The notes under the pieces are model-generated. The model saw nothing but the letters and a program-made list of their open reading frames with translations, was not told the origin of the DNA and made no database searches. The translations under genes were made by a program, and so were the position numbers. Shown one piece after another: positions 54,339 to 63,512 of a stretch of DNA of 64,000 nt (within the stretch, counting starts at the first letter, position 1; every line of letters starts with the position of its first letter). This DNA is from M55B132 sp964508895 (GTDB taxonomy: Bacteria > Bacteroidota > Bacteroidia > Bacteroidales > B18-G4): positions 22,659 through 86,658 of the forward strand of contig CAZDWF010000001.1 of assembly GCA_964508895.1 (NCBI GenBank), written 5' to 3'.

Positions 54339-55904
54339 ATGAAAAAATTATTATTTGCAATTCTGTATACAATCCTGTCTGTAACATTATTTTCACAGCA
54401 TCAGAATATTTTAATCGATGATGTTGGTAGCATTTACCCTCCTGAAGAACCTTCGATAATTATTAATCCGAATAATACAAACCATATAGTTGCAGGAGCC
54501 AATATAGATAATGTATATACCTCAACTGATGCAGGATATAACTGGTCGAAAGTAAATCCGACATCCACCAGTGGTGTATGGGGTGACCCATGTATTATTG
54601 TCGATACAAATGGAGCATATTACTTTTTTCATCTATCCAATCCTCAAAGTGGTGGTTGGATCGACAGGATAGTTTGCCAGAAAAAAGATGATATTAATGC
54701 ATCCTGGAATGATGGTTCTTATATGGGATTAAATCCTCCAAAGCAACAGGATAAGGAATGGGCAGTTGTTGATACGAGAAATAATAATATATATGTAACA
54801 TGGACACAATTTGACGACTATGGTAATACTGACACAAACTTCAAGAGCAATATTCATTTCTCAAGATCTTTTGATGAAGGTGATACCTGGAGTCCGGCTT
54901 TAAAGATAAACGAAGTTTCAGGTGATTGTGAAGATGGAGACAATACCACCGAAGGTGCTGTTCCTGCAGTTGGCCCAAACGGAGAAATATATGTGGCATG
55001 GGCAGGACCTGCAGGACTTGTCTTCGACAGATCGTATGATGAGGGTACTACATGGTTGGATCATGATATATTTATTGCGGATATTCCGGGAGGATGGGAT
55101 TATGCTATTTCAGGAATTATGAGATGTAACGGAATGCCAATTACGAAATGTGATCTCAGTGGTGGTGATAATCATGGAACTATTTATGTTAATTGGTCAG
55201 ATCAAAGAAATGGAACTGATGACACAGATGTATGGCTGGTAAAATCTACCGATGGTGGCGATACATGGACTACTCCCAAAAGAGTAAATGATGATCCACC
55301 GGGAAAACAACAATTCTTTACCTGGATGGATATTGATCAGACCAATGGCCATTTATATTTTGTTTTCTACGACAGGAGAAACTATTTTGATGAGAACACA
55401 GATGTTTATATGGCTCTTTCTAAAGATGGTGGTGAGACTTTAATAAATTTTAAAGTGAGTGATTCCCCATTTCTTCCATGGTCAAGCATATTTTTTGGTG
55501 ATTATACAAATGTATCTGCCCATGATAATATAATAAGGCCTATATGGGCCAGGTTACAGGATGGAGATCTTAGTGTATGGACGGCAATTGTTGATCCTAA
55601 TATTGTAGGAACTGTTGAAAGTGAAATTCCTGATCTTCTAAGCCTTGAACAGAATTACCCCAATCCTTTTAAAGAAAGTACATTCTTTGCCTTTAAAATA
55701 AAAAGACCAGGAGAGGTAAGTCTTAAAGTTTATGATATGAATGGCCAGCTTGTTAAAATTATTTTCGAGAACAAACATTTAAATGGTGGTAAGTATATTG
55801 AAAGTTTTGATCCTGCTCAGTATAATATGATACCAGGTGTATACTACTTTTCATTGAGTAATCATTATCAGAATCTTAAAAGAAAAATGATATTTGTAGA
55901 ATAA
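54339..55904 (+). CDS. secreted BNR-repeat (sialidase-like propeller) protein with T9SS sorting domain
   Basis: The 521-residue protein has a signal peptide (ends near LFSQ). A beta-propeller follows with Asp-box motifs of the SxDxGxTW kind at several sites: STDAGYNW, RSFDEGDTW, RSYDEGTTW, STDGGDTW and SKDGGET. The C-terminal 85 residues are a type A T9SS sorting domain (SLEQNYPNPFKEST, YDMNGQLVKII, MIPGVYYFSLS). I cannot see the catalytic Arg triad and Tyr/Glu pair needed to call sialidase, so it may bind or act on other ligands. Confidence 0.85.
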   Translation: MKKLLFAILYTILSVTLFSQHQNILIDDVGSIYPPEEPSIIINPNNTNHIVAGANIDNVYTSTDAGYNWSKVNPTSTSGVWGDPCIIVDTNGAYYFFHLSNPQSGGWIDRIVCQKKDDINASWNDGSYMGLNPPKQQDKEWAVVDTRNNNIYVTWTQFDDYGNTDTNFKSNIHFSRSFDEGDTWSPALKINEVSGDCEDGDNTTEGAVPAVGPNGEIYVAWAGPAGLVFDRSYDEGTTWLDHDIFIADIPGGWDYAISGIMRCNGMPITKCDLSGGDNHGTIYVNWSDQRNGTDDTDVWLVKSTDGGDTWTTPKRVNDDPPGKQQFFTWMDIDQTNGHLYFVFYDRRNYFDENTDVYMALSKDGGETLINFKVSDSPFLPWSSIFFGDYTNVSAHDNIIRPIWARLQDGDLSVWTAIVDPNIVGTVESEIPDLLSLEQNYPNPFKESTFFAFKIKRPGEVSLKVYDMNGQLVKIIFENKHLNGGKYIESFDPAQYNMIPGVYYFSLSNHYQNLKRKMIFVE

Positions 55905-55979
55905 CATATATATACATAAGTACATTGATTATCATATAATAGCAGGGATGAATTTTTCGTTCCTGTTGTTTTTTTTTAA

Positions 55980-55987
55980 TACATTTG
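55980..55987 (+). promoter_or_regulatory. -7 promoter element of the TetR-type regulator gene
   Basis: TACATTTG matches TAnnTTTG, 23 bp upstream of ATG 56011. It lies inside the 5' extension of the longer open frame, supporting the shorter start. Confidence 0.45.
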
Positions 55988-56010
55988 CAAGCAGTTTCAA
56001 CCCTCCGACT

Positions 56011-56628
56011 ATGAATAAAGAATATAGCAAAATAATTGAAAAAATAAGAGATGCCTATCCATTCAAGAAAGGATTGGCAAAAATGTCTATTAAAGATATC
56101 AGTAAATGCATAGATGTTTCTGAAGAAACCATCAGGAAATATGCAAAGAATGAAAAAGACCTCTTAGGAAAAGTTCTTGAATTTGAAAGAGAATCATTCA
56201 AGGTGATCTTTGATGTTCATAATTTTGATGGTGTTAACGCTATTGATATTTTACTAACAGTAAGTAAAGAAATTGCAACCAAGTTTAAAAATATTAGTCC
56301 TGCGATAACTTTTGATCTCAAATCCACTTTTCCTGATTTATATCAAAGTCATTTTGAAGAAAGAAGAGACTTTATTTTTATGAAGATAAAAATAAACCTT
56401 CAGAAAGGGATCAGCCAGGGAATGTACAGGGATGATCTCACTATTGAACTTATTTCACGACTATATATTGCACGTTTAATTGATATACACGATCCGAATT
56501 TCTTCCCTCCTGAAGAATTCTCATTTGAGATGCTGTTTGATGTGATGTTTGAGAACCTTATCAGGAGTATAGCTACAGATGAAGGTATAAAATACTTTGA
56601 AAAAAAGAGAAAAGAATTCAAGTTCTAA
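56011..56628 (+). CDS. TetR-like transcriptional regulator of the efflux operon
   Basis: The 205-residue protein starts at ATG 56011. A longer frame from 55948 begins with an unlikely hydrophobic, Phe-rich stretch across the promoter. The N-terminal helix-turn-helix region (MSIKDISKCIDVSEETIRKYAKNEKDLL) and all-alpha C-terminal part fit a TetR/AcrR-type regulator. It is followed 46 bp later by tolC-like, adaptor and RND genes on the same strand, so it is likely to control them. The family call rests on helix pattern and context rather than a perfect signature. Confidence 0.72.
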   Translation: MNKEYSKIIEKIRDAYPFKKGLAKMSIKDISKCIDVSEETIRKYAKNEKDLLGKVLEFERESFKVIFDVHNFDGVNAIDILLTVSKEIATKFKNISPAITFDLKSTFPDLYQSHFEERRDFIFMKIKINLQKGISQGMYRDDLTIELISRLYIARLIDIHDPNFFPPEEFSFEMLFDVMFENLIRSIATDEGIKYFEKKRKEFKF

Positions 56629-56674
56629 TACAAGAATTCCAAATTTTATAATCTTAAATATTCGATCACTTAAA

Positions 56675-58012
56675 ATGAGAAAAATATTCATTTTTTTGAT
56701 TATCTGTCAATTCGTATTAATACAAGTATTAGAAGGACAATCATTATACAGATTTTCTATCAAAGAAGCTGAGGAATACGCTTTTGAGAACAATTATGAT
56801 CTGATCACAGCTTCAAAAGACATTGAAATTGCAAAAAACACTGTAAAAGAATACTTATCTGCAGGCTTCCCCCAGCTTAATGCATCAATTGCATATAATG
56901 ATTATCTGGCACTGCCAACTTTTATTCTGCCGGCTGGTGCATTCGGACCTGGTTCCCCGGAACAAAAAGTACAGTTCGGCACAAAGTATACAGGATATGG
57001 AGAAGCCATACTTAACCAACTTGTATTTGATGGACGATATATACTTGGAGTTAAAGCATCTAAAAAACTCGTTGAGAAATCTGAAAGGGAATACAGAAGA
57101 AAAGAACTTGACATAAAGCAGGAAGTGGCTATCGCATATAGCACCGTGATAATCGCCGAAAAGAACTCGGCAATTCTGGATACCACACTCACTGAAATGA
57201 GAAAGATGTTATATGAAACGACACAGATTTTCGAAGCGGGCTTCCTGGAAGATACAGATGTTGATCAGTTAGAGTTGATAGTTGCTGACCTTGAATCCAA
57301 AGCAATTATTTCTAAAAATCGTACTTTGCTGGCTTATAGTTATTTAAAATTTATATTGGGTTTAAGCTTAAATGATTCAATTGTTTTAAAAGATGGTCTG
57401 GATGAAATACTTGACGAAAAGGAATTTACCGCCCTGTTTAACGAAGAATTCGACCATACTCAAAACATAGATTACAGAATACTAAAAACCCAGGAAGAAC
57501 TGGCAGTTATGAATCTCAAGGCGGCAAAATCAGAATATTACCCTAGCATTAATGCATTTTTGACATATCAGTCACAAGCACAGCGTAATGAGTGGGACTT
57601 TCTTAATCCTAATGGATCATGGTACCCTACTTCAATATTTGGAGTGGAGATGAAAATCCCTATCTGGAGCAGTGGATACAGATCTTCAAGAGTACAACAG
57701 GCAAAACTGAACCTTGAAAAGATCCATATCAATGATAATAAAATGAAAACAGGATTAAACATACAGGCAAGCACTGCAAGAGCTGATTTCAAGGATGCAT
57801 ATTTTGTGTACCAGAATAAAAAAAGCAGTCTGAGTATTGCCAGTAAAATATATATAAAAACAAGCGAGAAATATAAAGAAGGAATTTCGACAAGCATGGA
57901 TCTTTTAAATGCCCATAACCAGTTTCTGACAACAGAATCAGACTATATGATTTCCATCCTGGATCTTATGGAAACAAAACTGGCCCTGGAGAAACTATTA
58001 ACCAAGAATTAA
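56675..58012 (+). CDS. TolC family outer-membrane efflux protein
   Basis: It starts at ATG 56675 (445 residues); the longer frame from 56597 overlaps the regulator and lacks a signal. The signal peptide ends near LEGQ. Family traits are the two long coiled-coil repeats of similar length (repeat boundaries at about residues 35 and 235), the ...FPQLNASIAYNDY and ...EYYPSINAFLTYQSQ strand starts and the YKEGISTSMDLLNAHNQFL motif near the C terminus. It would form the outer-membrane channel for the adaptor and pump encoded next. Confidence 0.92.
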   Translation: MRKIFIFLIICQFVLIQVLEGQSLYRFSIKEAEEYAFENNYDLITASKDIEIAKNTVKEYLSAGFPQLNASIAYNDYLALPTFILPAGAFGPGSPEQKVQFGTKYTGYGEAILNQLVFDGRYILGVKASKKLVEKSEREYRRKELDIKQEVAIAYSTVIIAEKNSAILDTTLTEMRKMLYETTQIFEAGFLEDTDVDQLELIVADLESKAIISKNRTLLAYSYLKFILGLSLNDSIVLKDGLDEILDEKEFTALFNEEFDHTQNIDYRILKTQEELAVMNLKAAKSEYYPSINAFLTYQSQAQRNEWDFLNPNGSWYPTSIFGVEMKIPIWSSGYRSSRVQQAKLNLEKIHINDNKMKTGLNIQASTARADFKDAYFVYQNKKSSLSIASKIYIKTSEKYKEGISTSMDLLNAHNQFLTTESDYMISILDLMETKLALEKLLTKN

Positions 58013-58135
58013 ATTAATCGTCATTCAAACATAAAAGATACTAAAATGAATTATCTATAATATCAAGTTTTAAACAAACTGAAATTGATAATAATGGATA
58101 TTCCATGTGACCTTTTAAATAAAAATTATTAACAC

Positions 58136-59260
58136 ATGAAAAAGCTGTTTTTCTTTTTAACAATAATAATCCTTGTTTCATGCGGCCAGGGCGACAAAGC
58201 AGATAGCATCAAAAAAGAAATCAAAGAACATAAAGCAGAGATAGCTGAACTGGAAACAAAAATCGCTAAACTGGAACAAGAGCTTTCTGGCAATGAGACT
58301 AAGGAGGATCATTTTAAAATACTTGTAAATGTAGACACACTCGAATATTCTACATTCGAACATTATTTTGAAGCAAGAGGAGCAGTTGAATCTATTAATG
58401 AAGCTTTTATCAGTCCTGAAGTTAACGGACAGATCATGAAAGTATATGTACATGAAGGTGATTATGTTAAAAAAGATAAATTACTTGTTAAGCTCAATAC
58501 TACAATCCTGGAAAACACCATCACTGAAATAAAAACCTCATTAGATCTGGCAACCACAGTTTATGAAAAACAGAAACAGTTATGGGGGAAAAATATAGGT
58601 TCGGAATTGCAATTTCTCGAAGCTAAAAATAATAAGGAAGCACTGGAAACCAGGCTCAGGACTTTGGAAGCTCAGCGCGATATGGCATACATAAAATCAC
58701 CTATTGACGGAATTGTTGATGAAATATTCTTTAAAGAAGGTGAACTGGCTGTTCCCGGATTGCAATTAATGCAAATTGTTGATTTACAATTTCTATACAT
58801 CAATGCCGACATTGCAGAAAATTATCTCTCAAGCATAAATAAAGGAGATATGGTTTTGGTTTCTTTTCCTTCATACCCTGACTTCGTGATAGAAGCTCCA
58901 ATATACAGAACTGGGCATGTCATAAACTCTCAAAACCGAACTTTCAATATTCAGCTGAAAATCGAAAACAGAGATGATAAGCTGAAACCAAATATTATGT
59001 CGATAATTAAGATTAATGACTATACAAGCAATGATGCACTCGTAATTCCTTCAATTGTGATGAAACAGGATTTGACAGGAACATATGTTTACAAGGCAGT
59101 TTCTCATAATGGAGAGCTTATTGCAAAAAAAGTTTATATCGAAGCTGGCATTTCATATGAAGATAAAACACAGGTGCTTGATGGTTTGATCCCTGATGAT
59201 ATTATAATTATTGATGGTTATAATCTGGTTTCGGATGGAACTGCAATTAAAGTAAAATAA
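58136..59260 (+). CDS. RND efflux periplasmic adaptor (MFP), lipoprotein
   Basis: The 374-residue protein has a lipobox (ILVSC, Cys about residue 17), then a coiled-coil start (KKEIKEHKAEIAELETKIAKLEQEL). The split lipoyl domain follows (VYVHEGDYVKKDKLLVKLN and AYIKSPIDGIVDEIFFKEGELAVPG). A beta-barrel and a membrane-proximal domain complete it. It couples the RND pump to TolC. Its stop codon TAA overlaps the pump ATG by one base (TAATG), implying translational coupling. Confidence 0.93.
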   Translation: MKKLFFFLTIIILVSCGQGDKADSIKKEIKEHKAEIAELETKIAKLEQELSGNETKEDHFKILVNVDTLEYSTFEHYFEARGAVESINEAFISPEVNGQIMKVYVHEGDYVKKDKLLVKLNTTILENTITEIKTSLDLATTVYEKQKQLWGKNIGSELQFLEAKNNKEALETRLRTLEAQRDMAYIKSPIDGIVDEIFFKEGELAVPGLQLMQIVDLQFLYINADIAENYLSSINKGDMVLVSFPSYPDFVIEAPIYRTGHVINSQNRTFNIQLKIENRDDKLKPNIMSIIKINDYTSNDALVIPSIVMKQDLTGTYVYKAVSHNGELIAKKVYIEAGISYEDKTQVLDGLIPDDIIIIDGYNLVSDGTAIKVK

Positions 59261-62200
59261 TGACTGACAAAGGTACATCCAAGGTTATAAGAGAATTCTG
59301 GCTTACATCCTGGGCCCTTAGAAACAAAAACACAGTATACCTGATGGTTATTGTATTATTGATCTTCGGGGGTTATTCATATAATTCTTTACCAAAGGAG
59401 TTATTTCCTGATATTGTATGGCCAACGGTAATGGTGCAGACTATATATCCTGGCAATCCACCTAATGATATGGAAAACCTTGTTACCCGACCTCTTGAAA
59501 AAGAACTGGAGTCGGTGAAAAATATCAAGGAAATAAAATCCACTTCCTCCCAGGATATCTCAGCTATTTTTGTTGAATTCAACTCTGATGTTGATATTAG
59601 CAAAGCCTTGCAGGATGTGAAGGATGCTGTTGACAAGGCTAAAAGAGAATTACCTAATGACCTTCTCGATGATCCTATAGTTAATGAGATTGACCTCTCA
59701 GAATTTCCCATAATCAATATAAATCTCTTTGGTGACTTCAGTTTAAATGAGCTTAAAAAGTACGCTGAATATCTTGAAGATGAAATTGAAAGGATCAGTG
59801 AGATTAGCAAGGTTGAAATTATTGGATTGAATGAAAGGGAAATGCAGATTAATGTAGACCCTTATAAACTTGAAGCCGTTGAATTGAGCTTTGATGATAT
59901 TGAAACAGCTATTGCTTTTGAAAATATTTCTATGTCGGGTGGTGAGATCAGGCTTGGAGATAACAGGAGATCCATAAGGGTTTTTGGTGAATTCCAGGAA
60001 ACAGATGAAATTGAAGATATAATCGTTAAAAGCGAAGGGGGGAACATTGTTTATCTTAAAGATGTTGCTGAAGTTATTTACGGTTTTGAGGAACCCAGAA
60101 GTTTTACCCGCCTTGATAAAGACCCTGTAGTAACCTTGCAGGTAATAAAAAAAGGAGGTGAAAATCTTCTTTCGGCAACTAACCAGATCTTTGAAGTTCT
60201 TGATTTTGCAAGAGGCAACAGGAGTATACCTGCTAATCTCAGCATCAGTATCACCATGGATCAATCTGATGAGGTTAGAAACCAGCTGAGCAACCTTGAA
60301 AACAGTATGATAATGGGAGTGATACTTGTTATTATGGTGTTATTCTTTTTTCTTGGTACAAGAAATGCATTTTTTGTTGGTTTTGCTATTCCAACATCTA
60401 TGTTCTTGTCATTTATGGTATTGGGATTAATGGGAACAAGGATAAACATGATTGTGTTGTTTTCTCTGATCCTTGCACTCGGTATGCTGGTTGATAATGC
60501 CATTGTAGTGGTGGAGAATATATACCGATTCCTAGATCGGGGTTATAGTAAAATAGAATCGGCCCGCCTGGCAGTGGGAGAGATTGCTATGCCAATTATA
60601 TCTTCTACAGCAACTACTCTTGCTGCATTTTTCCCGCTAATATTCTGGGATAGCCTGATAGGCGAATTTATGAGCTATCTCCCTATTACTCTTATTGTTG
60701 TTCTAACTTCCTCATTATTTGTAGCCCTTATAATTATTCCGGTAGTATCTTCTACTTTAATAAAAAGAGAAAATCCTGAAAAGAAACCTAATAAAAAGCG
60801 TCAACTCATCATTGCAGTGATATTAATAGCAATAGGTTTGCTGTTTTATCTTATAAAATCAAATACCGGTGGATCTCTATTTATTATTTTTGGCATCATT
60901 GGTATATTGAATATCTTATTCTTTACGCAAGCCTCAAAATGGTTTCAGAATGTATTTCTGGTGAGACTTGAAAACGGATACCTTCAACTGATAAGCTTTG
61001 CTCTTAGAAAAAAAAATTCTTTCTATTTTCTTGCAGGAACAATATTACTACTGATCATAACCATAGGATTTTATTTCTCAAGCAATCCTAAAGTACTTTT
61101 CTTCCCTGATACAGATCCAAAGTATATTAATATACTGGCTGAAGGCCCTATTGGTACCGATATTTATTCAACCAATGAGTTCATGCATGAAATTGAAAAT
61201 GATGTTTTCAGAATTTTGGAACCGAACAAAGATATTGTTAAGGATGTTCTTACAACAGTAGGAAAAGGCGCCCGTGCTGAAAATGCTTTTTTTGATATTT
61301 CTGAGAACCTGAACAAAGGCTTGATCACTATTAATTTTATCGATTTCGATAAACGGATGGGTAGAAATACCAATGAGATTTTGGGAGAATTAAGTGATGA
61401 ATTAATAGGGAAGTACCCAGGGATTCAAATATCCATAGCTAAGCAAATGGATGGTCCTCCTACCGGTTACCCTATTAACCTTGAGATTATTGGGAGGGAT
61501 TTTGACCAATTACTTTTTTTAACAGATACTATACAGAGCTTTATTGGAGAAGCAAATATTGAAGGAATTGAAGGTCTGAAAATCGACCTGAATGTTGGCA
61601 AACCGGAAATCACGGTGCATATCGACAGGGATAAAGCAAGAAGGTATGGATTATCAACAGCACTGATTGCAAGTACTTTGCGAACAGCTTTATTTGGAAA
61701 GGAAATTTCAGATTACAAAATTGGTGAAGATGAATACCCTATTCAGTTAAGGCTAAAAGAAAATTTCCGTTATGACATGTCATCTCTCATGAATCAAAGA
61801 GTCACTTTCAGAAGTCCGTCAACTGGTAAAATTATACAGGTCCCGATTTCTGCAGTTGCAGATATATCTTATAGTTCAACTTATGGTGAAATAAAAAGAA
61901 AGAACCTTGAAAGAGTGGCAACTATATATTCCAATGTGCTGGAAGGATTTAATGCAACCCAGATCAATCAGCAAATAGCAGCTTTAATGGATAATTTTGA
62001 AATGCCACCTGGATATTATTATAAATTCACCGGTGAACAACAAGAACAGGAAGAATCCATGGAATTCCTTTCAAGAGCTCTGTTAATTGCACTTTCACTT
62101 ATTTTAATCATACTTGTTTCACAGTTTAATTCCATTGTTAAACCACTTATCATATTAGCCAGTATACTTTTTAGTACTATTGGAGTATTTGGAGGGCTTG

Positions 62201-62679
62201 CAGCTTCCAATATGGACTTTGTAGTTATCATGACAGGGATCGGGATCGTTTCACTTGCCGGTGTAGTAGTGAATAATGCGATAGTGCTTATTGATTATGT
62301 CGACCTTCTCAAGAAAAGAAAGAGAAAAGAATTAGGCTTAGCAGAAAATGCTTTTCTATCTGCCGAGGATTCCGTTTCCTGTATAGTTAACGGTGGTAAA
62401 ACCAGGCTAAGACCTGTTCTTCTGACTGCCATTACAACCATACTAGGACTATTCCCGCTTGCTATAGGTTTGAATATTGATATATTCGGATTGCTTGAAA
62501 ATTTCGAAGCAAATATCTATTTCGGTGGCGATAATGCAGCATACTGGGGGCCAATATCCTGGACAATTATTTTTGGTTTGTCATTTGCCACATTCCTGAC
62601 ACTGGTAATTGTACCATCGATGTATCACATTCTTTATCTTGGTAAAATTAAAATCTACAGATTATTTGAAAAGTTATAA
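59260..62679 (+). CDS. RND efflux transporter permease (HAE1/AcrB-like)
   Basis: The 1139-residue inner-membrane pump has the usual RND layout: TM1 near residue 25, large periplasmic loop, TM2-6 (SQSNSN-type motif GMLVDNAIVVVEN near residue 410 with the proton-relay Asp), second periplasmic loop and TM8-12. Unusually, about 75 residues (508-583) between TM6 and TM7 include two additional hydrophobic segments (QLIIAVILIAIGLLFYLI and SLFIIFGIIGILNILFFTQ) not found in standard AcrB-type pumps. It is the last gene of the efflux operon and probably exports hydrophobic compounds or lipids. Confidence 0.93.
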   Translation: MTDKGTSKVIREFWLTSWALRNKNTVYLMVIVLLIFGGYSYNSLPKELFPDIVWPTVMVQTIYPGNPPNDMENLVTRPLEKELESVKNIKEIKSTSSQDISAIFVEFNSDVDISKALQDVKDAVDKAKRELPNDLLDDPIVNEIDLSEFPIININLFGDFSLNELKKYAEYLEDEIERISEISKVEIIGLNEREMQINVDPYKLEAVELSFDDIETAIAFENISMSGGEIRLGDNRRSIRVFGEFQETDEIEDIIVKSEGGNIVYLKDVAEVIYGFEEPRSFTRLDKDPVVTLQVIKKGGENLLSATNQIFEVLDFARGNRSIPANLSISITMDQSDEVRNQLSNLENSMIMGVILVIMVLFFFLGTRNAFFVGFAIPTSMFLSFMVLGLMGTRINMIVLFSLILALGMLVDNAIVVVENIYRFLDRGYSKIESARLAVGEIAMPIISSTATTLAAFFPLIFWDSLIGEFMSYLPITLIVVLTSSLFVALIIIPVVSSTLIKRENPEKKPNKKRQLIIAVILIAIGLLFYLIKSNTGGSLFIIFGIIGILNILFFTQASKWFQNVFLVRLENGYLQLISFALRKKNSFYFLAGTILLLIITIGFYFSSNPKVLFFPDTDPKYINILAEGPIGTDIYSTNEFMHEIENDVFRILEPNKDIVKDVLTTVGKGARAENAFFDISENLNKGLITINFIDFDKRMGRNTNEILGELSDELIGKYPGIQISIAKQMDGPPTGYPINLEIIGRDFDQLLFLTDTIQSFIGEANIEGIEGLKIDLNVGKPEITVHIDRDKARRYGLSTALIASTLRTALFGKEISDYKIGEDEYPIQLRLKENFRYDMSSLMNQRVTFRSPSTGKIIQVPISAVADISYSSTYGEIKRKNLERVATIYSNVLEGFNATQINQQIAALMDNFEMPPGYYYKFTGEQQEQEESMEFLSRALLIALSLILIILVSQFNSIVKPLIILASILFSTIGVFGGLAASNMDFVVIMTGIGIVSLAGVVVNNAIVLIDYVDLLKKRKRKELGLAENAFLSAEDSVSCIVNGGKTRLRPVLLTAITTILGLFPLAIGLNIDIFGLLENFEANIYFGGDNAAYWGPISWTIIFGLSFATFLTLVIVPSMYHILYLGKIKIYRLFEKL

Positions 62680-62791
62680 ACTGCATTTATTAAGTTCTGG
62701 CTTTTTACTCATCAATTTTTCCTAGAAATGCAACCATTTGAGCCTATGCTTTGTCTCTGTATTGTACTGTGAAATGATTATTTTCAGACCA

Positions 62792-62840
62792 TTGGTAATC
62801 AGTGTGTTGCTGATGTTTGTGCAATTGTTGGCAATCAGTG
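62792..62840 (+). promoter_or_regulatory. 13-bp direct repeat upstream of the ECF sigma gene
   Basis: TTGGTAATCAGTG (62792-62804) and TTGGCAATCAGTG (62828-62840) differ at one base and lie 36 bp apart. The 293-bp region has no other gene. They could be regulator sites. Function is unknown. Confidence 0.35.
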
Positions 62841-62972
62841 CATAGGTTTCTTTGAAAAGTTTTGTACCTTTACAATTAGCATTTTTAACAAAATAAGAAG
62901 TTAAAATAATTGGTATACTAATTTTTTTGAAACCTGATACAGCATCATTTGCTGTGTGAGTGCCTGATATTA

Positions 62973-63512
62973 ATGTACTCTGAAAAAGAATTCATAGAAC
63001 GATGTCTGAAAAATGATCCTCAAGCACAAGAGGCTCTTTACAGACAATACGCTCCTAAAATGTTTGGGATTTGCCTGCGTTTTACCAGAAATAAAATGGA
63101 GGCAGAAGATATTCTTCAGGATGGGTTCATTAAAGTCTTTTCCTACCTGAAGGATTACAGAAACGAAGGTTCTTTGGAAGGCTGGATCAGGCGCACTATC
63201 ATTAATACCGCCATCAATTATTACAAAAAGAAAGTTAAGCGGTTTAATGAAATGAATATCGACAAAGCAGATTATGTAAATCATGAAGACGAGACTATTC
63301 TCGACAAACTCTCTGCTAAAGAATTACTAAATCTTATCCAGGAACTGCCTGATGGATATCGAATGGTATTTAACCTTGCCATTGTGGAAGGTTTTACCCA
63401 TAAAGAAATTGGAGATATGCTCAATATTTCTGAGAATACCTCCAAATCACAGCTTTCACGAGCCAGAAACGTTTTGCAAACCAAAATAAAGAAAATAGAG
63501 AAAAGTGAATAA
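62973..63512 (+). CDS. ECF RNA polymerase sigma-70 factor
   Basis: The 179-residue factor starts at ATG 62973. An upstream TTG in the longer frame gives an unconserved extension. Region 2 is clear (YRQYAPKMFGICLRFTRNKMEAEDILQDGFIKVF, then SLEGWIRRTIINTAINYYKKK). Region 4 follows (LPDGYRMVFNLAIVEGFTHKEIGDMLNISENTSKSQLSRAR). It is expected to redirect transcription in response to an envelope signal relayed by the overlapping gene downstream. Its last 8 bp overlap the next start codon. Confidence 0.94.
   Translation: MYSEKEFIERCLKNDPQAQEALYRQYAPKMFGICLRFTRNKMEAEDILQDGFIKVFSYLKDYRNEGSLEGWIRRTIINTAINYYKKKVKRFNEMNIDKADYVNHEDETILDKLSAKELLNLIQELPDGYRMVFNLAIVEGFTHKEIGDMLNISENTSKSQLSRARNVLQTKIKKIEKSE

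Noticed and set aside
55948..56010. Upstream start of the TetR-type gene
   Set aside because: The extension is Phe-rich, contains the probable promoter, and precedes a normal ATG at 56011.
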